This document shows, piece after piece, positions 1 through 8,633 of a stretch of DNA of 39,976 nt. The notes under the pieces were generated by a model. It did not search any database. It had not been told where the DNA came from and was given only the letters and a program-made list of their open reading frames with translations. The DNA comes from Lachnospiraceae bacterium. GTDB taxonomy: Bacteria > Bacillota > Clostridia > Lachnospirales > Lachnospiraceae. The stretch lies in assembly GCA_022791815.1 (NCBI GenBank), contig JAAVZU010000109.1:1-39976 (forward strand). Direction: 5' to 3'. Both the position numbers and the translations under genes were made by a program. Positions within the stretch are counted from its first letter, which is position 1; each line of letters starts with the position of its first letter.

Positions 1-572
1 ATATAATCAATCCTCCATTTAATATATTGTTTTCATGTTGTTATGCAAAATGTACAAAAGTTATTTTATGTAAATTCATTAAACTTATAGTTATGATAAA
101 ACATACTTTTCAGAATCAATTAAATAAAAATAACTGGGACAGCGCAATGATAACTATATATTTTCTTAATATTGATTATACATAAAAGAGATAAAAATTA
201 TAAGTTACAGAAATCACAAAATGATATGACATTTGTCATATTGAAGATATAATACTTAATAATGATCGTCATAATAACATCTTTAATAGATTTGTACAGT
301 TATATTTTTATATGAATTATATATAATGGTAAAATTAGTGTAATATAAATGAGAAAAAAATATAAAAAAAATACGCTCTTTTAAAGATAAAAGAACGCAT
401 AAAAACTAATTTTCAAGTATTACAAATATAAGATTATTAATACATATCTGACACTACTATGACAAAGGTAATCCAATACACATAAAGAGTCTAATAATAT
501 AACTCTATATACATGTGTTTTCTGCTATAATCTCAAAAGGGGCGAAATATGTATTCCCTCTTGAAGTAAGCA
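1..572. other. AT-rich intergenic stretch, no gene seen
   Basis: No convincing coding region was found on either strand. On the minus strand, bases 16-11 read TGGAGG about ten bases from the window edge, so a minus-strand gene may begin just outside the window. That is a guess from the ribosome-binding-like motif alone. The only clear structure is the minus-strand terminator listed separately. The rest is AT-rich with short runs and nothing I recognise. Confidence 0.5.
354..399 (-). terminator. Rho-independent terminator, minus strand
   Basis: Read on the minus strand, GCGTTCTTTTA and TAAAAGAGCGT form an 11 bp stem with a 3-base loop and G-T wobbles, followed at once by a run of eight T residues. 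It lies about 175 bases downstream of the padR-like gene and is the likely end of that transcript. Confidence 0.65.
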
Positions 573-929
573 TTATTTACTTGAATTATCCTTTGTGTGT
601 TCAATTGCATCAAGTGTAGCAAGTACGCTTGATGTCAAACTATGATAGTTTTCCAAAAGTTCAGCAACATAATCTAAACCAGAATCTTCTAAATGATAGT
701 AAATACGGGTTCTCTTACGTCCAACTAACTTGGAATACTCTGTAATATAACCTTCTCTCTCCAACTTATATATAGCAGTATAAACTGTATTCAAAGGAAT
801 GGATAGTGTTTGATTTGATAATTCTTGAATAGTTTTTTCAATTTCATAGGCATAAGAATCTTCAACAGATAAAATATCCAAAATTAGAAGATCTGTAATA
901 CCATTTAATAAGGGATTTCTGTTTGCCAT
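573..929 (-). CDS. PadR-family transcriptional regulator
   Basis: A 118-residue winged-helix regulator of the PadR family. The N-terminal NPLLNGITDLLILDILS, followed by SYAYEIEKTI and LNTVYTAIYKLEREGYI, is the typical PadR helix-turn-helix plus wing. The last ~25 residues should form the dimerisation helix. I chose the start at 929 rather than an in-frame ATG at 959 because AAGGAG sits seven bases before it, while the upstream ATG has no ribosome binding site. The promoter and an overlapping inverted repeat lie immediately upstream (967-1005). PadR proteins usually repress themselves and an adjacent transporter or membrane gene. No such target is visible here, so it may lie beyond the left edge. 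Family call is firm; ligand and regulon are unknown. Confidence 0.88.
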   Translation of the reverse strand: MANRNPLLNGITDLLILDILSVEDSYAYEIEKTIQELSNQTLSIPLNTVYTAIYKLEREGYITEYSKLVGRKRTRIYYHLEDSGLDYVAELLENYHSLTSSVLATLDAIEHTKDNSSK

Positions 930-966
930 GATAATACTCCTTTTCGTTTTTGTTTTCATGTATTAG

Positions 967-995
967 ATTATAACACAAATAAAATCAGAAATCAA
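967..995 (-). promoter_or_regulatory. Sigma-A promoter of the padR-like gene
   Basis: On the minus strand, TTGATT (995-990) and TATAAT (972-967) are separated by 17 bases, placing the transcription start about 30 bases before the AAGGAG site of the padR-like gene. Confidence 0.7.
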
Positions 996-1005
996 TATTT
1001 GATTT
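989..1005. promoter_or_regulatory. Inverted repeat over the padR -35 element
   Basis: AAATCAATATTTGATTT is a perfect inverted repeat with 7-base arms and a 3-base centre, covering the -35 hexamer of the padR-like promoter. A related repeat with arms AATCAA/TTGATT and a 4-base centre lies at 1149-1164, just before the marR -35 element. These are candidate operators for the PadR-like protein. The spacing differs from the classical PadR site ATGT-N8-ACAT, so the assignment is inference. Confidence 0.4.
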
Positions 1006-1148
1006 TGAAAATTTTAAAATTTTATTTATAAATATTATTTTTTATAATATTATTTCTTATTTATCTAAGTTTTTATCCTATTTTCTACAATAATAAGAAA
1101 GAAATAATAATATTATTTCCAAATAGATTAGGCTGTTTTTTTTGTAAG

Positions 1149-1164
1149 AATCAATTTTTTGATT
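1149..1164. promoter_or_regulatory. Second AATCAA/TTGATT inverted repeat, before marR
   Basis: Arms AATCAA and TTGATT with four T residues between them, ending 11 bases before the marR -35 element. It resembles the repeat over the padR promoter and could let one regulator act on both divergent genes. In such AT-rich DNA chance occurrence cannot be excluded. Confidence 0.3.
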
Positions 1165-1175
1165 TGCCCTTATAC

Positions 1176-1204
1176 TTGACAGAAAAAATAAAATTCGATA
1201 TACT
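1176..1204 (+). promoter_or_regulatory. Sigma-A promoter of the marR-like gene
   Basis: TTGACA (1176-1181) and TATACT (1199-1204) with an ideal 17-base spacer. Transcription should start near 1211, that is, at the edge of the palindrome at 1212-1225. Confidence 0.8.
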
Positions 1205-1211
1205 AAAAAAA

Positions 1212-1225
1212 GTTCACTAGCGAAC
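1212..1225. promoter_or_regulatory. MarR-type operator at the marR promoter
   Basis: GTTCACTAGCGAAC is a near-perfect palindrome directly downstream of the -10 box, where bound protein would block transcription. An almost identical palindrome occurs at 1731-1744 upstream of the citrate synthase gene. Together they give GTTCRCTARYGAAC. MarR proteins characteristically bind such palindromes and repress themselves. Confidence 0.7.
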
Positions 1226-1239
1226 AATTGGAGGATGTC

Positions 1240-1674
1240 ATGGAAACGAGTGAAATTGTTTTATCAGGAATACAGTTAAAGAAACTTATAGAACACATGG
1301 AATATCCAATAATGGAAAAGTATGAATTAAGACCTGTAGAATTGGATATTTTAGTTTTCTTGTATCATTCTAAAGGGAATACAGCCAAGGAAATTATGAA
1401 AAAGAAGTGTATTTCAAAGGCACATATTTCTAAATCAATTGATAACTTATATTCTAAAGGATATGTTAAATTGATGGAGGATACAAAAGACCATAGGATA
1501 ATACACATTGAATTAACCCAGTCTGCTAATCAGATTGCACAAGAGACTATCCAAATGTATGAAGCATGTAAAAGCATCTTATTAAAAGATATCTCTGCAG
1601 AGGAGTTTGATTTAGTGAAGAAAGTGGCAAAAAAGATGGTGGAGAATATCAATGAAGTATTAGAAAATACATGA
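1240..1674 (+). CDS. MarR-family transcriptional regulator
   Basis: A 144-residue MarR-type winged-helix repressor. The central region reads LDILVFLYHSKGNTAKEI, then CISKAHISKSIDNLYSKGYV as the recognition helix, then MEDTKDHRIIHIELT as the wing with the family's D-x-R turn. Helical ends should form the dimer interface. An in-frame TTG at 1228 is possible, but it is part of the GGAGG (1230-1234) that positions ATG 1240 five bases downstream, so 1240 is preferred. Its own promoter carries a palindromic operator, and a second copy precedes the citrate synthase gene 135 bases downstream. This suggests autorepression plus control of that gene. The effector is unknown. Confidence 0.9.
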   Translation: METSEIVLSGIQLKKLIEHMEYPIMEKYELRPVELDILVFLYHSKGNTAKEIMKKKCISKAHISKSIDNLYSKGYVKLMEDTKDHRIIHIELTQSANQIAQETIQMYEACKSILLKDISAEEFDLVKKVAKKMVENINEVLENT

Positions 1675-1726
1675 AAATATGCCATATCAAATAAAGTGGG
1701 AGGTAATTGCAAAATTTTTTTAACTA

Positions 1727-1748
1727 TATAGTTCGCTAATGAACTATA
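1727..1748. promoter_or_regulatory. Second MarR-type operator, upstream of citrate synthase
   Basis: The core GTTCGCTAATGAAC at 1731-1744 is flanked on both sides by TATA/TATA, making a 22 bp inverted repeat with only the central positions unpaired. It matches the palindrome at the marR promoter at nearly every arm position. It lies 60 bases before the citrate synthase start. No strong -35/-10 pair is obvious around it, so it may control a weak promoter or read-through from marR. Confidence 0.65.
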
Positions 1749-1758
1749 TTAAACCTAC

Positions 1759-1778
1759 ATGCCTGATGATACAGGCAT
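1759..1778 (+). repeat. Leader hairpin (GCCT/AGGC type) before citrate synthase
   Basis: ATGCCTG and CAGGCAT form a 7 bp stem with a 6-base loop, followed by CATCGTAAATAAAAG and then AGGAGG. Similar small hairpins follow stop codons at 3164-3179 and 11653-11671. The sequences just 3' of the stem are also alike (ATCGTAAATAA, ACCATGAGAAAGG, ACCATGAATAATGAAAGG). No riboswitch class was recognised. Confidence 0.5.
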
Positions 1779-1808
1779 CATCGTAAATAAAAGACAGGAG
1801 GAGTTTAA

Positions 1809-3155
1809 GTGAAGGATATAACAGCATATACAAAACAACAAGCATATTTATGTAAGGACAACAATCAGATTGAGAAAGGTTTATATGACCAATTTGGAGT
1901 GAAGAAAGGATTACGGGATGAATATGGGAAGGGTGTTCTGACAGGTTTGACTAATATTTCACAGGTAAAATCATTTGAAAAGAAAAATGGAAAAGAAGTT
2001 CCTTGCGATGGAGAACTGCTTTACCGTGGTTATAATGTGAAAGATTTAGTAAAGGGAGCTCATGGAAAAAGGTTTATTTTTGAAGAAGCAACGTATCTTC
2101 TTCTATTTGGAGATTTGCCTAATGATAAACAATTAGAAGAGTTTAAGAAAATTCTTGTGGATTGTATGGAATTTCCAGTTAGCTTTACCCGGGATGTTAT
2201 TATGAAAGCACCTAGTGCAGATATTATGAATTCCATGACACGGAGTATTTTAACACTGGCATCTTATGATGAAAGAAAAGAAGATTTGAATATTGATAAT
2301 GTGTTAAGACAATGCCTGCAGCTTATCAGTACTTTTCCAATGATGGCAGCATACGGATATCAGGCATATAATCATTATATAAATGAGGGAAGTATGTTTA
2401 TACATAACCCTGATGAAAATTTGTCGATTGCAGAGAATTTTTTACGTATGCTTCGTCCAAGTGGGGAATTTACAGAATTAGAGGCAAGGGTGCTGGATGT
2501 TGCACTACTTCTGCACATGGAACATGGTGCAGGAAATAACTCTACATTCACTACAAGAGTGGTAACTTCCGCAGGAACAGATACTTATTCTGCTATTGCG
2601 GCGGCTATGTCTTCCCTTAAAGGGAAAAAACATGGTGGTGCAAACCTTATGGTTATGAATATGATGGATGATATTAAGGCTCATGTAAAAGATTATCATG
2701 ATAAAGAGGAAATTACAGCATATTTAAAGAAGATTCTTGGAAAACAAGCATTTGATAAACGAGGACTGATTTATGGAATGGGACATGCTGTATATTCTCT
2801 TTCTGATCCAAGGGAAGTTGTGTTTAAAGGTTTTGTAGAGCAGCTGGCAAAAGCAAAAGGAAAAGATGAAGATTTACTTTTGTATAATAATATAGAAGAA
2901 ATTGCTCCAAAGCTGATTGAAAAAAGTCGCAATAATCATAAAAAGATTAGTCCGAATGTAGATTTTTACAGCGGATTTGTGTATGATATACTTAGTATAC
3001 CAAGAGAGTTGTATACTCCGCTTTTTGCTATTGCCCGTGTGGTAGGATGGAGTGCTCACCGAATTGAAGAATTAGTGTCTGCGGATAAAATTATTCGTCC
3101 GGCTTACAAGAGTCTTGTTATAGCACGGGATTATAAAGAGCGTATAGGAAGATAA
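1809..3155 (+). CDS. Citrate synthase (type II-like)
   Basis: A 448-residue citrate synthase, condensing oxaloacetate and acetyl-CoA to citrate in the cytoplasm. The catalytic triad is visible: His275 in KGKKHGGAN, His326 in GMGHAVYSLSDPR and Asp385 in SPNVDFYSGF. The MEHGAGNNSTFTTR segment near residue 240 is also typical. The start is GTG 1809, with AGGAGG ending about seven bases before it. In anaerobic Firmicutes this enzyme usually feeds a short oxidative branch towards 2-oxoglutarate and glutamate, together with aconitase and isocitrate dehydrogenase. Neither is next to it here. The operator and hairpin upstream suggest MarR control. The N-terminal ~60 residues extend beyond the minimal fold. 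A 2-methylcitrate synthase role cannot be excluded by eye. Confidence 0.92.
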   Translation: MKDITAYTKQQAYLCKDNNQIEKGLYDQFGVKKGLRDEYGKGVLTGLTNISQVKSFEKKNGKEVPCDGELLYRGYNVKDLVKGAHGKRFIFEEATYLLLFGDLPNDKQLEEFKKILVDCMEFPVSFTRDVIMKAPSADIMNSMTRSILTLASYDERKEDLNIDNVLRQCLQLISTFPMMAAYGYQAYNHYINEGSMFIHNPDENLSIAENFLRMLRPSGEFTELEARVLDVALLLHMEHGAGNNSTFTTRVVTSAGTDTYSAIAAAMSSLKGKKHGGANLMVMNMMDDIKAHVKDYHDKEEITAYLKKILGKQAFDKRGLIYGMGHAVYSLSDPREVVFKGFVEQLAKAKGKDEDLLLYNNIEEIAPKLIEKSRNNHKKISPNVDFYSGFVYDILSIPRELYTPLFAIARVVGWSAHRIEELVSADKIIRPAYKSLVIARDYKERIGR

Positions 3156-3163
3156 ACCTACAC

Positions 3164-3179
3164 GCCTCACAAATGAGGC
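3164..3179 (+). repeat. Leader hairpin (GCCT/AGGC type) before the amylase gene
   Basis: GCCTCA and TGAGGC form a 6 bp stem with a CAAA loop, starting nine bases after the citrate synthase stop. ACCATGAGAAAGG follows, as at 11671. The flank TAAACCTACAYGCCT on the 5' side is shared with the hairpin at 1759. It may be a weak terminator or a translation-affecting leader structure. Confidence 0.45.
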
Positions 3180-3207
3180 TGTACCATGAGAAAGGATGGT
3201 AGTCTTT

Positions 3208-6200
3208 ATGGGTAAATGGAATCAAAAAAGGTCATGGATCCGGCGGACTATGGCAATTGGAATGTCTTTTGCCATAGCAGTATCTTATGTTCCAGTAAGC
3301 GGAATACAAGTGCAGGCCGCTACGAAAGAAACACAGATAGTGGCAGACAGCAAACAGGTTGATGCATCTAATTATGAACTTATGGGTAATGTACAAGGGG
3401 CATCCATTCTGCATTGCTGGAACTGGTCATATAAGACAATTGAGGAACACATGGAATTAATTGCACAGTGTGGTTATACGGCAATCCAGACTTCACCAGC
3501 ACAACAGCCAAAAGATTATAATTATCAAGGACATGTTTGTTCAGAGGTTGGATATCCTGGCGTTAGTGGAAAGGGTAACTGGTGGAAAATGTATCAGCCA
3601 GTTACATTTAATGTATGTGACAATGGTCTTACATGGCTTGGTACAAAAGAAGAACTTACTTCTATGTGTAAGACAGCAGAAAAATATGGTATCAAGGTGA
3701 TTGTAGATATTGTTGCGAACCATATGGGAAATATTTCAGGATGGCAAAATTCCCTATCTGATATTTCACCTCAAGTAGGGGAGTATTGGGATCCTAACAT
3801 GATGACAGATGAATCCTTTTGGCATATCAATGATCTACAGATTTGGATGAGTGATGGACGTGAACACTTTACACAGGGAACTATGGGTATGCCAGATTTG
3901 AATACGGCAAATAAAACAGTACAAAAATATGTATATGAATACTTAAATGAACTGATTGATTGTGGTGTAGATGGTTATCGGTTTGATGCGGCAAAGCATA
4001 TTGAGACACCAGATGATGGTTCTTTTGCCAGTGATTTCTGGCCAACAGTCTTAGGTGAAGCAAGAAGTCATTATAAGTTTGTTACAGGAGGAGATTTATT
4101 TGTATATGGTGAAATCTTGAATACGGTTGGTGATAATTTTAGTATAGATTCTTATACAAAGTATATGTCAGTTACTGATAACTCCGCAGGCCATCATTTA
4201 TTAGAATCTGTACGTAATAACCAGACAGGTAATTTGGGCTTACATTATGCCGCAGATAAGTCTGTAATATGGGCAGAATCCCACGATACATATATGAATG
4301 AAAGTTCCAGATATGCATCAGATAAATCCATTGTACGGACATGGGCAATGGCAGCTAATAAAAAAGATGCATCTTCTTTGTTTTTCGCACGTCCATACTA
4401 TTCAAAAGATACTCTGATTGATGGAAATGATGGACAAGAAAGAGGAAATTTACCTAATATTTTAGCACCAGCAATGATGGGAAATTGTGAGACCTATGTT
4501 TGGGCAAGCAAAGAGGTCGCAGCAATTAACCATTTTAATAACCGTATGGCAGGTTCTGCAGATGAAATGGGTGCAGATGGAAACATTGGTTATGTAAAAC
4601 GTGGTAATGGTATTATACTTATAAATTTAGGTGGTGCAGGAGAGGTTTCTACTGGGGCACATGGTTTGACAGATGGATCTTATACAGATGAAGTATCTGG
4701 AAATACTTTTAAGGTATCTGGTGGAACAATTAGTGGAAATATTACAAGTGAATATGGTGTGGCAGTTATTTATCAAAATACTATGCCTAATCCAAGTGAC
4801 ACATATCCTGTAAAAATCGGTTCCAGTATTGCAGATGGTTCTAACTATTACTTAGATACCATAGGATTAACTTTAACAGCAGATCATGCAGAAAATGCAA
4901 CTTATGAGACTTCTGCTGGTGAAAAGGGTACTTTCAAAGATAGTATCCGTGTAAATGTAGGAGAAGGTTTGTCCGCAGGAGATAAGCTTACTGTGAAAGT
5001 GGCTGGAACTAATAGCGGAGGTACTTATGAGAAGACATTTACTTATTATAAACAGGATTTAGATCTTGACCAATGTATTTTCTTTAAGAATAGTTTTAAC
5101 TGGACAAAAGTAAATGCTTACATATATCATGAAGAAGGAAAGGAAACAACAGCAACAAATACAGGATGGTCTGGAGAACCAATGTTTGAATATGAGGAAG
5201 CTGCTGATGGTTCTATGATATACGCAGTTATGGTAGAGGACATTGAGAAGTACAATAAGGTAAACTTCAATAATAATGTAGCTGAGTTACAGAGCAGTAT
5301 TGGAAGTTATGGGCAAATGTTTGATGCCAAATCGGGAAGCTGGACCCAGTTTATGGAGCCAGGATCTGGCAAAGCAAAGGTTTCATCAAGTTTGGACTCC
5401 ACTACCATTCATGGTGCAAGAGAAGTAACATTTAGTGTAAGCAATGCAGACAGTGCGGTATATTCTGTAGATGGTGGAAAAGAAACTAGTTTTACAGACA
5501 AGGTTACCATTACTATTGGTGAGAATCTGGAAGAAGGTGAAAGCCAGACTGTAAAAGTAGTTGCCAAAAAAGGCGATAAGACTACAGAGAAAACTTACAC
5601 TTATACAATGGGTGAAAATAAACCAGAACTTAGTGTGTCACCTAATGATGGAGATACATTTAAAGATACTTTGGAAGTTACTGTAACAGCAGAGAATATA
5701 GAAGAAGCAACCTATCAGGTTGGAGATGAGGCAGCAGTTTCCTTTTCAGGAACAAAGACCATTACCATAGGTGAGAATATGCAAGATGGTGATGTGGTCA
5801 AAATTAAGGTTTATGGAAAAAGTAGTAACGGTAAAGAAGATATAGTAACTGCTGCATTTACCAAAGAAGAGGAAGACAATAATACAGGAACTTGTATTTA
5901 TTTTAAAAATACAAAGGGCTGGGATACTGTCAACGCCTATGTATGGAAAGATGAGACAACGAATCATGCCAAGTGGCCGGGAAAGGCTATGGAATTATAT
6001 GACAAAGAAAATCAGATATATTCTTTAGATTTGGGAACTGAAATTGCATACAAAAATGTTATTTTTAATACAAATGGAGGTTCGCAAACAGACGATTTAA
6101 TTCTTCCAGAACTTGGACAACTGTATGATCCAGATACAGGAAAATGGTCTCAATATGGAGAACAGGGGTTAAAGATTTCAAGTTCACTAACTTCCAGAAT

Positions 6201-7836
6201 TATTCAAGGAGAGACGGAGGTTACTTTCCAAACACGGGGTGCCAAGAGTGCAGAAGTTTCAGTAAATGGAGAAACAGCAGAAAAATTTACAGATAGTACT
6301 AAGATAACAGTTGGTAAGGATTTAAGACCAGGGGAAGAAGATATAGTAAAGGTTACAGCTTCTAATGGTACAGATGAGATTACCCGTACATTTATTTATA
6401 CTATGGAGGGAATGCCTGTAAGTGGAGAGAAGCCAAAACTCACAGGTATTACAGTGAAAGATACAGATGTGCTATATGATGGAAATGAGCATACAATTCT
6501 TCTTGAGACACCAGAAGAAACCACTATTCTTTATGGAACCAGCCAAGGAAGCTATACTTTAGATAAAGCTCCAGTATATAAACAACCAGGGAAATATACA
6601 GTTTATTTTAAAGTGTCAAAGAATGGATATCAGGATTATACAGGAAAAGGGACAGTGACAGTCAACGGAATGCAGGTAATAAGTAATTCAGAAAGCAAAA
6701 ATTTTGTTACTTTTGAAGAAGCAGTTACTTATGCAAATGGTTTAAATGAGCAATCTACAATTACTCTCTATGCAGATGCTACTGTTCATAATAATGTTAT
6801 ATTAGACAATCGTATTACTATAAATAATAAAGAGAATGTCACTCTTATTATTCCTGCTGGTGTAACTTTGGAAAATGGTACTTTAGCAGGAAATGTGATA
6901 AACGACGGAAAATTACTTAATGTAACACTTTCTGATACTGCAAAAGTATCTGGAGATGGAAAAGAAGAGAAAACGGATGTAATTTCTACGCCTGATGTTG
7001 GGGCAACAAGTAATCCTGACCAGACTATGGAACCGGACAAAACAATAGAGCCAGGAAAAACAGAGGAACCTGATACCTCTAATAAACCAGATAATACAAA
7101 TATTCCAGTTGGAACGGATAAACCAGATGAAGAAACTACTGCACCAAATGTTACGGAGATACCAAATGTAACACAAAGTCCTGGTGGCAATGAAGATTTG
7201 AAGAATACATCTACTCCAGTACCAACACAAACTGTAAAGCCATTACAGCCAACACCTGTTACGAATAGGGTAGTAATAGATAAAGTAACATTTAATCCAG
7301 GAGTGACTCAAGTTGCAAAGAAAACAGTAAAAATTAATATGAAGGCAAAAGGTGGTTCTGGAAAATATCTGTATAGTTTAAAAATAAGTAATAGTCAGGG
7401 TACTATCGTTGCAAGTGTTAATGAAAGTAAAAATAATACTTATAGCTGGACTCCTAAGGCAGCTGGAACTTATGAGGTTTATGTGGATATAAAAGATACA
7501 CAAACTGGTATTACCTCAAAAGGCAAGATATACAAATATGTAGTTGTAAAGAAAAAATTGACTATTACACAAGTTAAGATTAGCAAAAAGAAGATTATTA
7601 ATAAGAAGAAAGTAGCGTTTACAGTAACTGCTACAGGAGGAAAGACTAAGTACAAATATGCATTTACAATTAAAAATGCAAAGGGTAAAGTCGTTAAAAA
7701 GATAAACTATCAGTCTAAGAAAAAGATAAACTGGAAGCCTTCTAAGACTGGAAAGTATACGATTTATGTAAGCGTGAAAGACGCAACAAATACAGTAAAA
7801 ACAAAGAAAAAGATTCTTAAAGTATTAAAGAAATAA
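3208..7836 (+). CDS. Secreted multidomain alpha-amylase (GH13, AmyE-like) with CBM26-like modules
   Basis: A 1542-residue extracellular starch-degrading enzyme. After a signal peptide (about residues 1-38, ending VQVQAA) comes a GH13 barrel closely resembling Bacillus subtilis AmyE (subfamily 28 style: ILHCWNWS, GYTAIQTSP). The catalytic residues are Asp260 in YRFDAAKH, Glu302 in VYGEILN and Asp360 in ESHDTY. Two CBM26-like starch-binding modules follow at about 622-715 and 896-985 (FFKNSFNW, YFKNTKGW, WPGKAM). They alternate with four related Ig-like repeats marked by (T)ITIGENL. A Pro/Thr linker spans about 1260-1352. Two tandem lysine-rich beta-sandwich repeats form the C-terminus and may bind the cell wall. 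No LPXTG motif is present. An in-frame ATG at 3196 exists, but GAAAGGA fits 3208 better. Confidence 0.93.
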   Translation: MGKWNQKRSWIRRTMAIGMSFAIAVSYVPVSGIQVQAATKETQIVADSKQVDASNYELMGNVQGASILHCWNWSYKTIEEHMELIAQCGYTAIQTSPAQQPKDYNYQGHVCSEVGYPGVSGKGNWWKMYQPVTFNVCDNGLTWLGTKEELTSMCKTAEKYGIKVIVDIVANHMGNISGWQNSLSDISPQVGEYWDPNMMTDESFWHINDLQIWMSDGREHFTQGTMGMPDLNTANKTVQKYVYEYLNELIDCGVDGYRFDAAKHIETPDDGSFASDFWPTVLGEARSHYKFVTGGDLFVYGEILNTVGDNFSIDSYTKYMSVTDNSAGHHLLESVRNNQTGNLGLHYAADKSVIWAESHDTYMNESSRYASDKSIVRTWAMAANKKDASSLFFARPYYSKDTLIDGNDGQERGNLPNILAPAMMGNCETYVWASKEVAAINHFNNRMAGSADEMGADGNIGYVKRGNGIILINLGGAGEVSTGAHGLTDGSYTDEVSGNTFKVSGGTISGNITSEYGVAVIYQNTMPNPSDTYPVKIGSSIADGSNYYLDTIGLTLTADHAENATYETSAGEKGTFKDSIRVNVGEGLSAGDKLTVKVAGTNSGGTYEKTFTYYKQDLDLDQCIFFKNSFNWTKVNAYIYHEEGKETTATNTGWSGEPMFEYEEAADGSMIYAVMVEDIEKYNKVNFNNNVAELQSSIGSYGQMFDAKSGSWTQFMEPGSGKAKVSSSLDSTTIHGAREVTFSVSNADSAVYSVDGGKETSFTDKVTITIGENLEEGESQTVKVVAKKGDKTTEKTYTYTMGENKPELSVSPNDGDTFKDTLEVTVTAENIEEATYQVGDEAAVSFSGTKTITIGENMQDGDVVKIKVYGKSSNGKEDIVTAAFTKEEEDNNTGTCIYFKNTKGWDTVNAYVWKDETTNHAKWPGKAMELYDKENQIYSLDLGTEIAYKNVIFNTNGGSQTDDLILPELGQLYDPDTGKWSQYGEQGLKISSSLTSRIIQGETEVTFQTRGAKSAEVSVNGETAEKFTDSTKITVGKDLRPGEEDIVKVTASNGTDEITRTFIYTMEGMPVSGEKPKLTGITVKDTDVLYDGNEHTILLETPEETTILYGTSQGSYTLDKAPVYKQPGKYTVYFKVSKNGYQDYTGKGTVTVNGMQVISNSESKNFVTFEEAVTYANGLNEQSTITLYADATVHNNVILDNRITINNKENVTLIIPAGVTLENGTLAGNVINDGKLLNVTLSDTAKVSGDGKEEKTDVISTPDVGATSNPDQTMEPDKTIEPGKTEEPDTSNKPDNTNIPVGTDKPDEETTAPNVTEIPNVTQSPGGNEDLKNTSTPVPTQTVKPLQPTPVTNRVVIDKVTFNPGVTQVAKKTVKINMKAKGGSGKYLYSLKISNSQGTIVASVNESKNNTYSWTPKAAGTYEVYVDIKDTQTGITSKGKIYKYVVVKKKLTITQVKISKKKIINKKKVAFTVTATGGKTKYKYAFTIKNAKGKVVKKINYQSKKKINWKPSKTGKYTIYVSVKDATNTVKTKKKILKVLKK

Positions 7837-7843
7837 TGACCAG

Positions 7844-7877
7844 AAGGAACTGATGTATGAAGGTGCATTAGTTCCTT
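7844..7877 (+). terminator. Probable terminator after the amylase gene
   Basis: AAGGAACT (7844-7851) and AGTTCCTT (7870-7877) form an 8 bp stem with an 18-base loop. Only a weak T tail follows (TTGGATGTT), so termination may be partial. Confidence 0.5.
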
Positions 7878-7936
7878 TTGGATGTTAAAAAAAGTATGGA
7901 TTATATATTAAAAATAAATTTTATGGAGGCTTTTAT

Positions 7937-8632
7937 ATGCATAAGAATAGAAAAATATGGGGGAGTATAACAGCACTGTTTAGTGCATTGGCAATTTTAG
8001 TTGCCATAATTTCTGGTCAGTCTTTGGATGCAAAGACAAAGATTAAGTTAAACAAAACGAAGATCTCCATGGAGGTCGGACAGACTAAACAATTAAAATT
8101 AACAGGAACAAAAAAGAAGATTACATGGAAGAGCAGTGCAGCTAAGATAGCTGCTGTTAATAAAAATGGTAAGGTAACTGCAAAAAAGGCAGGAAAAGCA
8201 ACAATTACAGCAAAATGCAATAAAAAGAAATATACCTGCAAGGTTACTGTAAAAGTACATAGTGTAACAAAAGATGGTAAGTATGATGGAAAGAAGGATG
8301 TACAAGTTTATCTGGCAAAATACCATTGTCTGCCATCCAATTATATCACAAAAGCGGCTGCAAGAGAGCTTGGATGGACTGGTGGAGGATTAGATTCTTA
8401 TCAGTATGGAGCTTGTATTGGTGGAGATTATTTTGGAAATTATGAAGGTTATCTGCCAAAGAAAGATGGACGTTCCTATTACGAATGTGATATTGACACC
8501 ATGCATAAGGATAGCCGTGGAGCAAAACGTATCGTATATTCCAATGATGGATTGATATATTATACAGAGGATCATTATCAGACATTTGAACTTCTGGCAC
8601 AGGTAGAAGCAGTCTTAGAGGGGAAAAAGTAA
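7937..8632 (+). CDS. Secreted Ig-like/barnase-type ribonuclease
   Basis: A 231-residue secreted protein. Residues 1-32 form a signal peptide. Residues 33-107 form a Big_2 bacterial Ig-like domain (ISMEVGQTKQLKL, ITWKSSAAKIAAVNKNGKVTA, GKATITAK). Residues 119-220 are a barnase-family guanyl-preferring ribonuclease. All key barnase residues are present: Lys139 (K27 in barnase), Glu183 (E73), Arg194 and Arg198 (R83, R87), and His213 in DHYQTF (H102). YITKAAARELGW and IGGDYFGN align directly with barnase. GGAGG lies about seven bases before the ATG. A barstar-like gene follows after one base. The Ig-like domain probably anchors or positions the nuclease at the cell surface, which is unusual for this enzyme. 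Roles in nutrient RNA breakdown or in competition are both possible. Confidence 0.9.
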   Translation: MHKNRKIWGSITALFSALAILVAIISGQSLDAKTKIKLNKTKISMEVGQTKQLKLTGTKKKITWKSSAAKIAAVNKNGKVTAKKAGKATITAKCNKKKYTCKVTVKVHSVTKDGKYDGKKDVQVYLAKYHCLPSNYITKAAARELGWTGGGLDSYQYGACIGGDYFGNYEGYLPKKDGRSYYECDIDTMHKDSRGAKRIVYSNDGLIYYTEDHYQTFELLAQVEAVLEGKK

Positions 8633-8633
8633 T

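Noticed and set aside
1759-1801. A known riboswitch upstream of citrate synthase
   Set aside because: The hairpin and tail were compared from memory with preQ1, fluoride, glutamine, c-di-GMP and guanidine classes and do not match their conserved cores; it is kept only as a recurrent hairpin.
6786-7190. Minus-strand open frame opposite the amylase linker
   Set aside because: It is the mirror of the Pro/Thr linker codons and gives a repetitive Ser/Gly/Val sequence without any domain.
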